The notes beneath the pieces were generated by a model that saw only the letters and a list, made by a program, of their open reading frames with translations, was not told the origin of the DNA and made no database searches. Made by a program: the position numbers and the translations under genes. A DNA stretch of 64,000 nt from Phycisphaeraceae bacterium (GTDB lineage: Bacteria; Planctomycetota; Phycisphaerae; Phycisphaerales; SM1A02), in the NCBI GenBank assembly GCA_015709595.1, contig CP054178.1, positions 3,415,205-3,479,204 of the forward strand, in the 5' to 3' direction. Position 1 is the first letter of the stretch; every line of letters starts with the position of its first letter. Positions 1-8,699 of this stretch are shown piece after piece.

Positions 1-950
1 TTGGCCGCCGCCCAGATGCCGATCATGATGCAGGGAAGCCAGACGATCATGATGCACACCGGATGCGCGATGACCGTCAGCCGGAAGCTCTTGGCGCTGC
101 GGGCCGTCAGCCAGTGCTGAAAGAGATGCGGGAACATGCCCACGGAGAGAGGAATAAAGCAGTAGGTGAGGAACTGCGCCTTGCCGATCATGCCTTCCCG
201 CGCGGCCTTCTGCGGCGCGTGCTCGATGACCGCCTGCGACGCCGCCGACATGCCGCCCAGCGCATGGGCGATCATCACGAAGGCCACCACACCCATCACC
301 ATGAATACCAACGTCTGGAACGTATTGGCCCACGCGGCGCTGCGCACCCCCCCGAAGAACACGTAGAACAGCACCACGCCGCTGATGACCAGCCCGGTCA
401 GCCAGGTCGGCACCGAGCCGTTGGTGGAGGCGAACATTTCCGGGAACATGCCGCGCGTGACGCCGGTGATGAACGAACCAGCTCCGAGCAGACCGACCAG
501 CAGGTAGGGAATGACCAGCAGTACGAGAATCGGGAACAGCAGGTAGCCCAGGGTGGGCGACTCGAACCGGTCGCGGAAGTACTGGATCTGCGTCACGTAG
601 CCATAGCGCTTGCCGATGGCCCAGAGCTTGATGCCGATGAGGAAGAACACGCCGGCGTGAATCAGCCCCGACCACGAGGCCATCAACCCGTAGACGCCGA
701 TGCCCAGGTCGAACGCCTTGCCGGTGGAGCCAACCAGTGCAAAGGCGGTCATGGTCGTACCGAACACGCTCATCAGCAGCATGAACGGGCCGATGGATCG
801 GCTGGCGACGAAGAAGTCGCCGCTGGTGCCGCGAAAGGCGCGCGCCGAAACCAGACCCAGCACCACAAGCAGACCGAGATACGCACCGATGACGTAGAGC
901 GGGACGACGGAAACCGGCGTGGTCGGCGGCGCCTGGGCAAGCAGCATCAT
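1..950 (-). CDS. Na+/solute symporter (SSS family), C-terminus cut by window start
   Basis: Reading the minus strand from the ATG at 950 gives an open frame to the window edge with no stop. It begins MMLLAQAPP, and alternating hydrophobic segments follow, with a short FRGTSGDFFVASRS stretch after the first helix. This layout and the FGTTMTAFALVGSTGKAFD and FFGGVRSAAWANTFQ stretches fit the sodium:solute symporter family, inner-membrane carriers driven by sodium. About 316 residues are visible; members are usually 450-550, so the remainder lies outside. The ATG overlaps the stop of the upstream small membrane gene by 4 bases (ATGA), which fixes the start and shows translational coupling. The substrate cannot be read from the sequence. 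It is the last visible gene of the propeller/receptor run. Confidence 0.85.
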   Translation of the reverse strand, partial: MMLLAQAPPTTPVSVVPLYVIGAYLGLLVVLGLVSARAFRGTSGDFFVASRSIGPFMLLMSVFGTTMTAFALVGSTGKAFDLGIGVYGLMASWSGLIHAGVFFLIGIKLWAIGKRYGYVTQIQYFRDRFESPTLGYLLFPILVLLVIPYLLVGLLGAGSFITGVTRGMFPEMFASTNGSVPTWLTGLVISGVVLFYVFFGGVRSAAWANTFQTLVFMVMGVVAFVMIAHALGGMSAASQAVIEHAPQKAAREGMIGKAQFLTYCFIPLSVGMFPHLFQHWLTARSAKSFRLTVIAHPVCIMIVWLPCIMIGIWAAA

Positions 951-1222
951 GCCCCACCCCCCCTGCCGCCGCGCGTTCGGGCCGGACCTTCAAACTCATC
1001 CGCCCACGCCTCCAGGTGCTGCGGCCAGGCGAACTTCACCGCCAGGGCCCACACCATCGCGCAGGCCACCGAGAAGCAGGCGTGGTAGAACAGTCCCACG
1101 GGCACCACGCCCAGCACCAGCGTGACGTCGCCCCAGAACCAGACATCCTGGTGCAGCACCGCCAGCGCCAGGGCCGAACCCCACACCACCCAGAACATGC
1201 CCGACCGACGCGAGCCGTTCAT
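947..1222 (-). CDS. small DUF3311/YhdT-like inner-membrane protein
   Basis: A 91-residue protein with two hydrophobic helices (about residues 8-27 and 34-62) and the stretch GVVPVGLFYHACFS between and into them. Small proteins of this layout (DUF3311/YhdT-like) are commonly encoded immediately upstream of SSS symporters and are presumed accessory subunits. Here the gene overlaps the symporter start by 4 bases (ATGA at 947-950) and its own ATG overlaps the preceding propeller gene's stop by 4 bases (1219-1222). The C-terminal 20 residues are Gly/Arg rich and probably cytoplasmic. The family name is by resemblance only; a role in symporter assembly is inference from linkage. Confidence 0.65.
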   Translation of the reverse strand: MNGSRRSGMFWVVWGSALALAVLHQDVWFWGDVTLVLGVVPVGLFYHACFSVACAMVWALAVKFAWPQHLEAWADEFEGPARTRGGRGGGA

Positions 1223-2760
1223 TCAGGCGTCTCCTTGATGGCGAACAGATGCGTGTGCGTCTGCACGTAGAGAACTCCGTTGGCCGTGACCGGCGATGAG
1301 TACACCGGCGACATCATGTCAATCTCGTTGAGCAGTTGCAGCTCCTTCGACGCCGCGAGGATGGTGAGATAGCCGTCCTCGTTGCCGATGTACACCTTGC
1401 CATCCGCCACGAGCGGGGAACCCCAGATGTGCCCCTTGGTGTCGTGCCGCCAGTGCAGGTGGCCGGTTGCTGCGTCGAAGCAGTAGACGAATCCCGAGTA
1501 GTCGCCCACGTACAGCAGGCCATCCACCACCGCGGCCGTGGAAATCGAGCGGTTGATCAGGTTGTACGACCAGACGCCGTGCGTCGCGGTCACATCGCCC
1601 TTGCCGGTCGGATCGATGCAGACGATGTTGCCCGCGCCCTCGCCGTGCTCGGGATCCTGCCCGATGGCCACGTAGACCTTGCCGCCCGCGACGACGGGCG
1701 TGGCCAGCACTTCACTGGGGCCGGCCCGGGTGGCGTACTTGATGGGCTTGCCATCGCGCATGCGATACTCGGGCGGATTGGCGTCGAAGCGCCACACCTC
1801 GTCGAGGATCATGCGGCCGTCCTCGCCTTCCACCGGCTCGGGGGCGAAGGCGTACACCCACCCATCCGGCCCGCCGAAGATGCACAGCTTCAGGTCGCCC
1901 GATTCGAGCCAAGCCGGCGAGCTCCAGTTGCTGTGAAGGATTCGCTGCCCGGTGCCCGAATCCTCCTCGCCGATCAGTTCGCCGGTGATGGCGTTCAGTT
2001 GAATGAGACTGGGCGCGAAGGGGGCGGGCGTCTCCACGTGGCCGTAATCGACACCGTTGGACGTGGCCACCCAGATGCGGTCGCCCACCACCAGCGGTGC
2101 GCAGGTGGTGATGTTGTGCGGGAAGACGCCGCACTCGTCGATCATGTTGAACGTCCAGATGATGTCGCCGTCCGTGGGCGCCAGTTCCATCGGGGGTTTG
2201 CCCTTGCCGGCGTAGTACTGGCCTTCGTCGGTAAATGGACCATCGTTGCCGTCGGCCAGGCCGTTCACGTCGGCGCAGACCACTTCACAGAGATTGGACA
2301 TGAAGTACACGCGGTTCCCCACCACCGTGGGCGAGGAGCAGATGCCCAGATACTCCCAGTCGCTCACTTTGCCGGTGCCCATCTTGGGAATGTTGATCTG
2401 CCAGATGAGCGCGCCGGTCTGCTCGTCAAGGCACATCACTACGCTGCGGTCGCCCTCGTAGCGCGGGTCGCGCGGCGAGTCGTTGTTCGTGCCCAGAAAG
2501 ACGCGCCCGTTGGAAATCGCCGGGTTGCCGTAGCTCTGCGAACCGAGCTTGGCGACCCATTTCACGTTCTTCGCGGTGCTGATGTCGATTTCATCGCTGG
2601 CGCCGATGAACTGACCGGGAGCGAACTCCACCGGCAACCCCCTGGCCGGTCCGCTCATGTTCCGCTCCGGCGTGCGCCCCCACATGGGCCAGTCCTCGGC
2701 GGCGCCGGCCAGCAGCGCGACGCCCGTCAGGGCCAGCAGCGATGTCGTGATCCTTCGCAT
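1219..2760 (-). CDS. secreted PQQ-like beta-propeller protein (513 aa)
   Basis: Start taken at the second in-frame ATG (2760), since AAGGA then lies about 8 bases upstream; an ATG at 2766 is possible. The N-terminus is a signal peptide (MRRITTSLLALTG... cut near AGA|AEDW). The mature part opens DWPMWGRTPERN and has repeated blades of the type GxVYVA / CIDPTGKG / WSY, typical of the PQQ/BamB-type beta-propeller. Length fits an 8-blade quinoprotein-like propeller, but nothing in the sequence proves PQQ is bound. It is followed with a 4-base overlap by the DUF3311-like gene and symporter, so it is in the same transcript. Likely periplasmic; enzymatic role unknown. Confidence 0.85.
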   Translation of the reverse strand: MRRITTSLLALTGVALLAGAAEDWPMWGRTPERNMSGPARGLPVEFAPGQFIGASDEIDISTAKNVKWVAKLGSQSYGNPAISNGRVFLGTNNDSPRDPRYEGDRSVVMCLDEQTGALIWQINIPKMGTGKVSDWEYLGICSSPTVVGNRVYFMSNLCEVVCADVNGLADGNDGPFTDEGQYYAGKGKPPMELAPTDGDIIWTFNMIDECGVFPHNITTCAPLVVGDRIWVATSNGVDYGHVETPAPFAPSLIQLNAITGELIGEEDSGTGQRILHSNWSSPAWLESGDLKLCIFGGPDGWVYAFAPEPVEGEDGRMILDEVWRFDANPPEYRMRDGKPIKYATRAGPSEVLATPVVAGGKVYVAIGQDPEHGEGAGNIVCIDPTGKGDVTATHGVWSYNLINRSISTAAVVDGLLYVGDYSGFVYCFDAATGHLHWRHDTKGHIWGSPLVADGKVYIGNEDGYLTILAASKELQLLNEIDMMSPVYSSPVTANGVLYVQTHTHLFAIKETPE

Positions 2761-2800
2761 GGTCATGATCCTTCCGCCCGCCCCCGGGTAGTCGCCTGGG

Positions 2801-5107
2801 TTACTCGTTGGGCGTAACGACGATGTTATCGACGTAGACCTTGAAGCGGCTCTGAAGCGTGAAGCCGTAGATCCCAGGAGCGCCGCTCTGGTGCCCGTGC
2901 TTGTGGTGCACCTCGATCATCCAGCCCTCCGGCTCCGGCTCGTCGCGGGGCCATGCCTTGGCTCGCACCGTGGCGGAACCGTCGCTGCCCGTGTCCACGC
3001 GCGACTTGAGCGTGTACCACACATTGGGCTTCATGGCGAACGGGACGGACTGCTTGATGCGCTCCACGTTGGAGCTGATCTCCAGTTCCTGGTAGTTGCC
3101 CTTGAGCACGATCTGATATCGCTGGTGGATCAGCCCCGGAGCGGAAATGGTGCGCCGGTTGCCGTCCGACATCACGTCCGCCTGCATGGTGTAGTTGGTC
3201 GAATCCGGATGACCGATGAAGGTCATCGTGCGCTGAAAGAGCGGGTTATCAATGGTGCGGGCGGCAACCTTGCTGCCGTCGACCTCACGGATGTCCCACT
3301 TGGGGCGCCCGCCGATCCACTCCGAGGGCGGCCATGAGAATTTGATGTTGGCGTCCGCCGGGTCGGGCTGGGTGAGCGCGATGCCCTCGAAGTCCTGCCG
3401 AAAGGGTATATCCGGCACGATGCGCACCCGCACCGACGCCTTCAGCCCGCCGGCCGCCACTTCAAGCGCGGCCGCGCCGGGCCGGGCGTCGGACGGCACC
3501 GTCATGACGCGGGTGGAAGCGTCGAACGAGGCGTTCACCGCCGGGCTGGGCGTCCACGTCAACTGACGAACAAGGTCATCCACCACGTTGCCCCGCGCGT
3601 CGAGCGTCTGGGCCCGGAACGTGACCCTGTCGCCGGGCCGGCAGATCACGTCCGTGGGGATCACCTGCAGGATGGCGGGCTCGCCCCTCTGGAGAATGGG
3701 GGCGGCGGCCGCCGACGCGGGGGCGTGCGGTCGGTGCGATCCGAAGCAGTAGAGCGCCTCGGTGGTATGCACGAAGATCTTGCCGTTAGCGATGGCCGGA
3801 GCGCCCAGGCAGTTGCCTTCGAGCTGCACTTCCGCCAGGCGCCGGGCTCCCTCATCCGTGGGCCGGATGATGTAGAACATCCCGTTGTTCATGGGCACGT
3901 ACAGCTTGCCGTCACCCCAGGCCGGCGAGGCGTGAATCTGGTCGGGAGCGAGTTTCTCGTGCCAGAGCACCTGGCCGCTGTCGGCGTTGACGGCGCACAG
4001 CTCGCCGGTGCGGATGGTCTGGTAGATGCGATTGCCGACCAGCACCGGACTGCTGGAGAACGACTCGAGATCGTTGCGCCACACCTCGTGCTCGCGCGAC
4101 AGCGTGTTGGGCTGCGCTGCACCGGTCGCCGGCTCGGCGCCGGTGCGCACCGCGACCATGCGCCCGATGTTCGAGGCGTCGATGTTCTCGGTTCCGTGAA
4201 TGGCGATGGCCATGTCTCGATACAGCAGTACGGAGGCGTTCATGCCGCCATTGGTCATGAAGTACCGCCACATCAGCTGTCCCGTGCGGGCATCAAGGCA
4301 CACCAGGTAGCCGCATCCGGTGGTGGCGTAGAAGACGCGCCGCCCGTTGAGCCATTGGAAGACCGGCATGGACATCGAGTTGTCCTTGGGCGACGCGCCG
4401 GGCTGCGACCACCAGACCAGGTCGCCGGTGCGCTTGTCGAAGGCGTAGAAGCGGTCCATCGCCGGTCCCGCCGGACCCCACATCGAGGTGATCGGATGCA
4501 CGATCACCAGGTCGCCGTCAATCGCGGGGGCGCCGGTGCGTCCGTTGGGGAAGGTCAGCCGCCCGAACACCTCCATCATCGAGATCCGCCACTTCAGTTC
4601 GCCATCCGCCGTGAAGCAGCAGAGCAGCCCCGGTGACGTCAGGCAATAGACGTGACCGGTGGCGGGATCGACCGTGGGACTGCCGATGGCGTAGCGGTCG
4701 TAGACCGTGTCGGAGATGAAATCGCTGAAGGCATGCTGCCAGATGAGTCGGCCGGTCTGCTCGTCAAGGCACAACAGCAGTTCGACCAGATCAGGCCCTT
4801 CGCCGGTGTATCCCATGGCGTAGACGCGGCCATTGGCGATGACCGGCGTGCCCCGCCCGCGGACCGGGTAGGTCCACAGGTGGTTCTCGCCGTCCACCTG
4901 CCACGATTCCGGCAGATTCTTTTCGTCCGACGCGCCGAACTGCCCCGGCCCGCGCCAGGAAGACCACACGGCCGAGCCCGCGCCGGGCGTACGCTCGGCG
5001 TTGATCGAACCGCCGCCCGCCGCCGGACGGGGTCGCTCGCCCTGCGCAGCGGTGGACGCGGCGAACAACATGGCGACGGTCGAAGTCAGCAGAGTGGCGA
5101 TTCTCAT
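2801..5107 (-). CDS. secreted PQQ-like propeller with C-terminal LamG/DUF1080-like domain (768 aa)
   Basis: An upstream ATG at 5278 is in frame, but the segment before 5107 overlaps the receptor gene and is low-complexity Arg-rich. MRIATLLTSTVAMLFAAST is a clear signal peptide, so I start at 5107. Residues about 48-530 are a PQQ-like propeller opening SSWRGPGQFGAS, with blades such as LLCLDEQTGRLIW. A vicinal Cys pair (about 163-164, LLCCF) is present; such pairs ring-close near PQQ in true quinoprotein alcohol dehydrogenases, but this one sits in a blade motif, so I draw no conclusion. Residues about 535-610 look like an Ig/cadherin-type spacer, and about 620-765 (FEGIAL ... VYVDNIVVTPNE) resemble a concanavalin-like/DUF1080 sugar-binding fold. 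Gap to the receptor stop is 38 bases. Possibly a periplasmic or surface oxidoreductase with a glycan-binding tail. Confidence 0.82.
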   Translation of the reverse strand: MRIATLLTSTVAMLFAASTAAQGERPRPAAGGGSINAERTPGAGSAVWSSWRGPGQFGASDEKNLPESWQVDGENHLWTYPVRGRGTPVIANGRVYAMGYTGEGPDLVELLLCLDEQTGRLIWQHAFSDFISDTVYDRYAIGSPTVDPATGHVYCLTSPGLLCCFTADGELKWRISMMEVFGRLTFPNGRTGAPAIDGDLVIVHPITSMWGPAGPAMDRFYAFDKRTGDLVWWSQPGASPKDNSMSMPVFQWLNGRRVFYATTGCGYLVCLDARTGQLMWRYFMTNGGMNASVLLYRDMAIAIHGTENIDASNIGRMVAVRTGAEPATGAAQPNTLSREHEVWRNDLESFSSSPVLVGNRIYQTIRTGELCAVNADSGQVLWHEKLAPDQIHASPAWGDGKLYVPMNNGMFYIIRPTDEGARRLAEVQLEGNCLGAPAIANGKIFVHTTEALYCFGSHRPHAPASAAAAPILQRGEPAILQVIPTDVICRPGDRVTFRAQTLDARGNVVDDLVRQLTWTPSPAVNASFDASTRVMTVPSDARPGAAALEVAAGGLKASVRVRIVPDIPFRQDFEGIALTQPDPADANIKFSWPPSEWIGGRPKWDIREVDGSKVAARTIDNPLFQRTMTFIGHPDSTNYTMQADVMSDGNRRTISAPGLIHQRYQIVLKGNYQELEISSNVERIKQSVPFAMKPNVWYTLKSRVDTGSDGSATVRAKAWPRDEPEPEGWMIEVHHKHGHQSGAPGIYGFTLQSRFKVYVDNIVVTPNE

Positions 5108-5145
5108 TCGTCGTCTCCCAGTCACCCCGCCCCGGTTCGCCCGGA

Positions 5146-7314
5146 TCAGAAATCGATGCTCACACTCACGCCGTACGTCCTGGGCGCCCCGCTCTCGCCG
5201 ACGAAGACGTTCGGATCGGCGGGGTTGGGCTGGAAGGCCACCAGCACGTACTCCTCGTCGAAGGCGTTGCGAATCCATGCCTCGATCCGCACGTGAGGTC
5301 CGCCCACGCCGATGCGGAAGTTGGCCAGCCCGTAGCGTTCGCCTTCCCGGTTGCCGGCATCATAGAAGTACGAACCCACGTGTACATACTCGCCGCGGAC
5401 AAATGCGTTCCACCCGCGGCCAAGATCGTGCGTGTATTGCGCCCCGACGGAGAACGTTGTCTCGGGCACGAAGGCCAGCTGGTTGCCGCGCGTGTCCGCG
5501 CCGAAGGGATCGACGTACTCGCGGAACTCCGCGTCGGTGTAGCCGAAGGTGGCGAAGAGCTCCAGCCCTTGCGCCACGCGGGCGATCAACTCCAGTTCGA
5601 AGCCCTTGCTCACCGCCTCACCCGCGTTGTCCACGTAGCCCCCGGCGAAGGGGTCGAACAGCGAGAGCTGCATGTCGTCCCAGTCGATGTAGAACACCGC
5701 GGCGTTGAAGAGCAGGCGATCGTCAAACCAGGTGCTCTTGAAGCCGACCTCGTACGTCCAGCTGGTTTCAGGCCCGAAGGTGAAGGCGTCCGCCGGGGCC
5801 GTCAGGTTGAATCCGCCCGCCTTGAAGCCCTTGGCCACCAGCCCGTAGACCATGAAGTCGTCGTTGAAGCGGTATGCCGCGCTGAACTTGGGCAGAAACT
5901 CGTCATCCCGACGGTCCAGCCGCGTTGTTGAGTCGAACACGGGGAACCCGAACACCTCGAACGTGCGTCGGATGCGGGCCTCCTTGTCCTCCACGTCGTA
6001 CCGCGCCCCGGCGGTCAGATCGAGGTGCTCGAAGAGCGTGAGCGTCACCTGCCCGAACACCGCGAAGCCCAGGTCGTCGAAGTCGCCCCGCGACGTGTCC
6101 ACGCCGACCTGTTCGGGCGGAAAGAAGATGCCCGCTCCGCCCGGCCTGAAGTCATTGGCCGCGGAACGGTCCGACTCCGCCGAAAACACCTGCGCCCCCA
6201 CCAGCCACTTGAACGTGGCGCGGTCACCCAGTTCGATCGACCTGTCCGCGGGCGACGCCAGGCGAACTTCCTGGTACAGCGAGTGCTGCGACTCGGTGGT
6301 GCGGCGGCGCACGGCGTCGAACGGCGAAAAATCGAAATCCGACGTTTCGAGAATATCCCAGTCCTGCCACCCGGTGATGGTGGTGATGTCCACCGATTCG
6401 CCATAGTGGTTCCACGACAGCGATGAGGCGAGGATATCGCGTTCGGCGCGGCCCTCGAAGTCCTGCATGATCCGGTGAGGCCGGTCGCGCAGCGCGTTCA
6501 ACTCCGACAGCACGAACCCGCCGTCGCGCGCATGCTCGCCGTACAGCGTCACGCGGATGTCGTTGCGCTCGTCGGGCGTCCACAGCAGCTGCCCGCGCCC
6601 GAAGAACGACTTGCGGAAGTCCACGTCGTTGCCGGTGAAGTCGTTCGTTGTATAACCGTCGCGGCTAGAGCGGAGTCCTGAGAGCGAGAAGAACAGCTTG
6701 TCCTCAACGACCGGCCCGGAGACCGAGAGCGAGGCGTCGAACAGGTCATAGTTGCCGAAGGTAATCTGCGAGCGAACCGCGAACTCGTTGCCGGGGCGGC
6801 GCGTGTGCAGGGCCATGAGCCCGCCCAGCGAGTTGCGCCCGTAGAGCGTGCCCTGGGGTCCGCGCAGGAACTCGATGCGCTCCACGTCGAGCAGCGCGAT
6901 GTTGGTGCTGCTGCCGGCCAGTTGAGGCACGCCGTCGATATACGTGGTGACGGACGGATCGCCGATCGTGGCCCCGATGCCGCGGATGGTGGGGAAACTC
7001 AGCCGCCTCGCCGAGAACTCGGTGAAGTGCAGGTTGGGCACGAAGACCGCCGCGTCGCTCATCTTGACGATGCCGGCGTCGCGCAGCATGCGCCCGTCCG
7101 CCACTGAGAGCGCCTGGGGCACGTTCTGCGACAGTTCCTCCCACATGCGGGCGGTCACCAGAATCGGATCGATCCGAACCACCGTGTCCGCCCCCGGCGG
7201 CGGGGGCTGCGAAGTCGTCTCCTGGGCGGGCGGCGCATCGTCATCCGGCGGCGTCGATGGCGGATCCTGTGATGCGATCATCAGGATCAGCAATGCCAAC
7301 ATGCTCACGTGCAT
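5146..7314 (-). CDS. TonB-dependent outer-membrane receptor (722 aa)
   Basis: Signal peptide at the N-terminus (MHVSMLALLILMIAS), then a Pro/Gln-rich linker, a plug domain about residues 55-170 (PTIRGIGA, TYIDGVPQ, VERIEFLRGPQGTLYGRNSLGG) and a beta-barrel to the C-terminal Phe in a GVSVSIDF ending typical of BamA-dependent barrels. GGGAG-type ribosome site about 10 bases upstream. There is no N-terminal STN signalling domain and no carboxypeptidase-regulatory SusC-type extension, so this is a simple importer of the iron-complex/vitamin/oligosaccharide class. The substrate is not evident and no cobalamin or other riboswitch is visible upstream. It sits between propeller genes and downstream of tonB/exbBD, suggesting a dedicated energised uptake system. 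Confidence 0.93.
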   Translation of the reverse strand: MHVSMLALLILMIASQDPPSTPPDDDAPPAQETTSQPPPPGADTVVRIDPILVTARMWEELSQNVPQALSVADGRMLRDAGIVKMSDAAVFVPNLHFTEFSARRLSFPTIRGIGATIGDPSVTTYIDGVPQLAGSSTNIALLDVERIEFLRGPQGTLYGRNSLGGLMALHTRRPGNEFAVRSQITFGNYDLFDASLSVSGPVVEDKLFFSLSGLRSSRDGYTTNDFTGNDVDFRKSFFGRGQLLWTPDERNDIRVTLYGEHARDGGFVLSELNALRDRPHRIMQDFEGRAERDILASSLSWNHYGESVDITTITGWQDWDILETSDFDFSPFDAVRRRTTESQHSLYQEVRLASPADRSIELGDRATFKWLVGAQVFSAESDRSAANDFRPGGAGIFFPPEQVGVDTSRGDFDDLGFAVFGQVTLTLFEHLDLTAGARYDVEDKEARIRRTFEVFGFPVFDSTTRLDRRDDEFLPKFSAAYRFNDDFMVYGLVAKGFKAGGFNLTAPADAFTFGPETSWTYEVGFKSTWFDDRLLFNAAVFYIDWDDMQLSLFDPFAGGYVDNAGEAVSKGFELELIARVAQGLELFATFGYTDAEFREYVDPFGADTRGNQLAFVPETTFSVGAQYTHDLGRGWNAFVRGEYVHVGSYFYDAGNREGERYGLANFRIGVGGPHVRIEAWIRNAFDEEYVLVAFQPNPADPNVFVGESGAPRTYGVSVSIDF

Positions 7315-7407
7315 CAGTGCGTCACTCCCATCTCACCCCGGCGGCGGCATCCCGACGCGATGCAGCGCCGTCGCCCCGCTTCGTTTCAATCCACACGCGC
7401 CGAATGC

Positions 7408-8649
7408 TCAGGGGTTCGCCCCCGAGCGATGATCGCGGCACACCAGGTGCCCCAGCGAGTTGCGGACGTAGATCAGCCCGTGCGACAGCACCGGCGTGGT
7501 CCAGCACTCGCCGCCATTGAGCACCTTGGCCATCGAGAGCGGCTTGAAGCCCTCCGGCGTGGCGTCGGCGATGATGAGTTCGCCCCGGCCCGTCATCACC
7601 AGCAGCTTGTCGCCCGCCATGCTCACGCAGCCGTGGCCCAGGCCGCGCTCATCCCACTTCACGTTGCCCTCGACATCCATGCACTTGAAGCGCGAGGGTT
7701 CGTCGAAGCCGTACAGATGCCCCTTGTAGAGCACCGAACCGGACATCTGGTTCTTCAGGTTCTTGTTCTCCCACGCCACCGACACGCCGCCGTCCGAAAG
7801 CGAGAGCATGGCGCAGCCACGTCCGTATCCCGAGGAAATGAAGATTCGATCGCCGATGACGATTGGCGTGGCGGCGTTCACATCATGCCGCGTCTTCCAT
7901 TCGTGCATGCTCACGGTCGAGCCATCCTTCCGATCGAGGATCGCCAGCCCGTTGCCATTGAACACCGCCAGCAACGGGCGTCCCGACTGTTCAAAGTCGA
8001 TCGGCGTGGAGTAGGCATGCCCCAGGTTGGCCGACTTCCACTTCAGGTCGCCGGTCATCTTGTCGAAGGCCAGCACCAGCCCGGCGTTCATGTAGACCAT
8101 GTCGCCCAGCACGTAGGGTGAACCGGCCAGTCCCCAGGTGGGCAGCTGGACGCCGTACTCCTCGACCAGGTTCTTCTTCCAGATGACCTTGCCGTCGGCG
8201 GCGCTGAAGCAGAAGAGATGTCCCTTGCGCTCGCCCACGTAGAGGCGATCGCCATCGACGGTGGGCGTGCTATTGGTGCCGCCGCCGTGATAGAGCGCCC
8301 ACTTCTCCGATGGATACCGATGCGACCAGATCTCCCTGCCGGTCACGGCGTCGAGGCACCAGATCACGTCTTCCTGGGTCGCCTCGTCGTACCCGTTGGT
8401 GAACAGTCGTCCGTTGGCGACGACCACCGAGGAATAGCCCAGCCCGACGTTCTTCGACCAGAGGTGCTCGGGCTTGCCCTCCACCACCCAGCCGGTTTCC
8501 TTGGAGATGCCGTCCCGATCCGGTCCGCGCCACTGAGGCCAGTCGAGACCGCCCTGCGCCAGGGAGGCGAGCGATGCGGCGCATGCCGCGACCAGGGTCG
8601 TCAGACGCGTTGCGCCGCGCACAAGGCGGATCGCGCTGTTCCTTCGCAT
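7408..8649 (-). CDS. secreted PQQ-like beta-propeller protein, paralogue A (413 aa)
   Basis: Start at 8649 (MRRNSAIRL), preceded by a GGGAGA ribosome site about 8 bases away; a longer frame to 8703 lacks one. Signal peptide to about residue 36 (CAASLASLAQG), then DWPQWRGPDRDGIS, the opening motif widespread in planctomycete PQQ/BamB-type propellers. Blades include CLDAVTGREIW, CFSAADGKVIW and AFDKMTGDLKW. It is clearly related along its length to the next upstream gene (8700-9917), sharing WSKNVGLGYS, RYPS, STPTVDGD and FISSGY...GCA. Probably a six- to eight-bladed periplasmic propeller; whether it binds PQQ or acts as a scaffold is unknown. Confidence 0.85.
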   Translation of the reverse strand: MRRNSAIRLVRGATRLTTLVAACAASLASLAQGGLDWPQWRGPDRDGISKETGWVVEGKPEHLWSKNVGLGYSSVVVANGRLFTNGYDEATQEDVIWCLDAVTGREIWSHRYPSEKWALYHGGGTNSTPTVDGDRLYVGERKGHLFCFSAADGKVIWKKNLVEEYGVQLPTWGLAGSPYVLGDMVYMNAGLVLAFDKMTGDLKWKSANLGHAYSTPIDFEQSGRPLLAVFNGNGLAILDRKDGSTVSMHEWKTRHDVNAATPIVIGDRIFISSGYGRGCAMLSLSDGGVSVAWENKNLKNQMSGSVLYKGHLYGFDEPSRFKCMDVEGNVKWDERGLGHGCVSMAGDKLLVMTGRGELIIADATPEGFKPLSMAKVLNGGECWTTPVLSHGLIYVRNSLGHLVCRDHRSGANP

Positions 8650-8699
8650 GATCGAATCTCCCGCGTGTTCGAACGTTGGTGAGCGCCGCGGCGCCGGCG

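Noticed and set aside
63-1088. Long plus-strand frame (341 codons)
   Set aside because: Antisense to the symporter; composition is His/Arg/Gln-rich mirror of membrane helices, no ribosome site or domain.
1336-2817. Plus-strand 493-codon frame
   Set aside because: Antisense shadow of the propeller gene; GC-rich codon bias makes opposite frames open.
7315-7407. Cobalamin or other riboswitch before the TonB-dependent receptor
   Set aside because: Only 93 bases, with no recognisable B12 box or conserved core.
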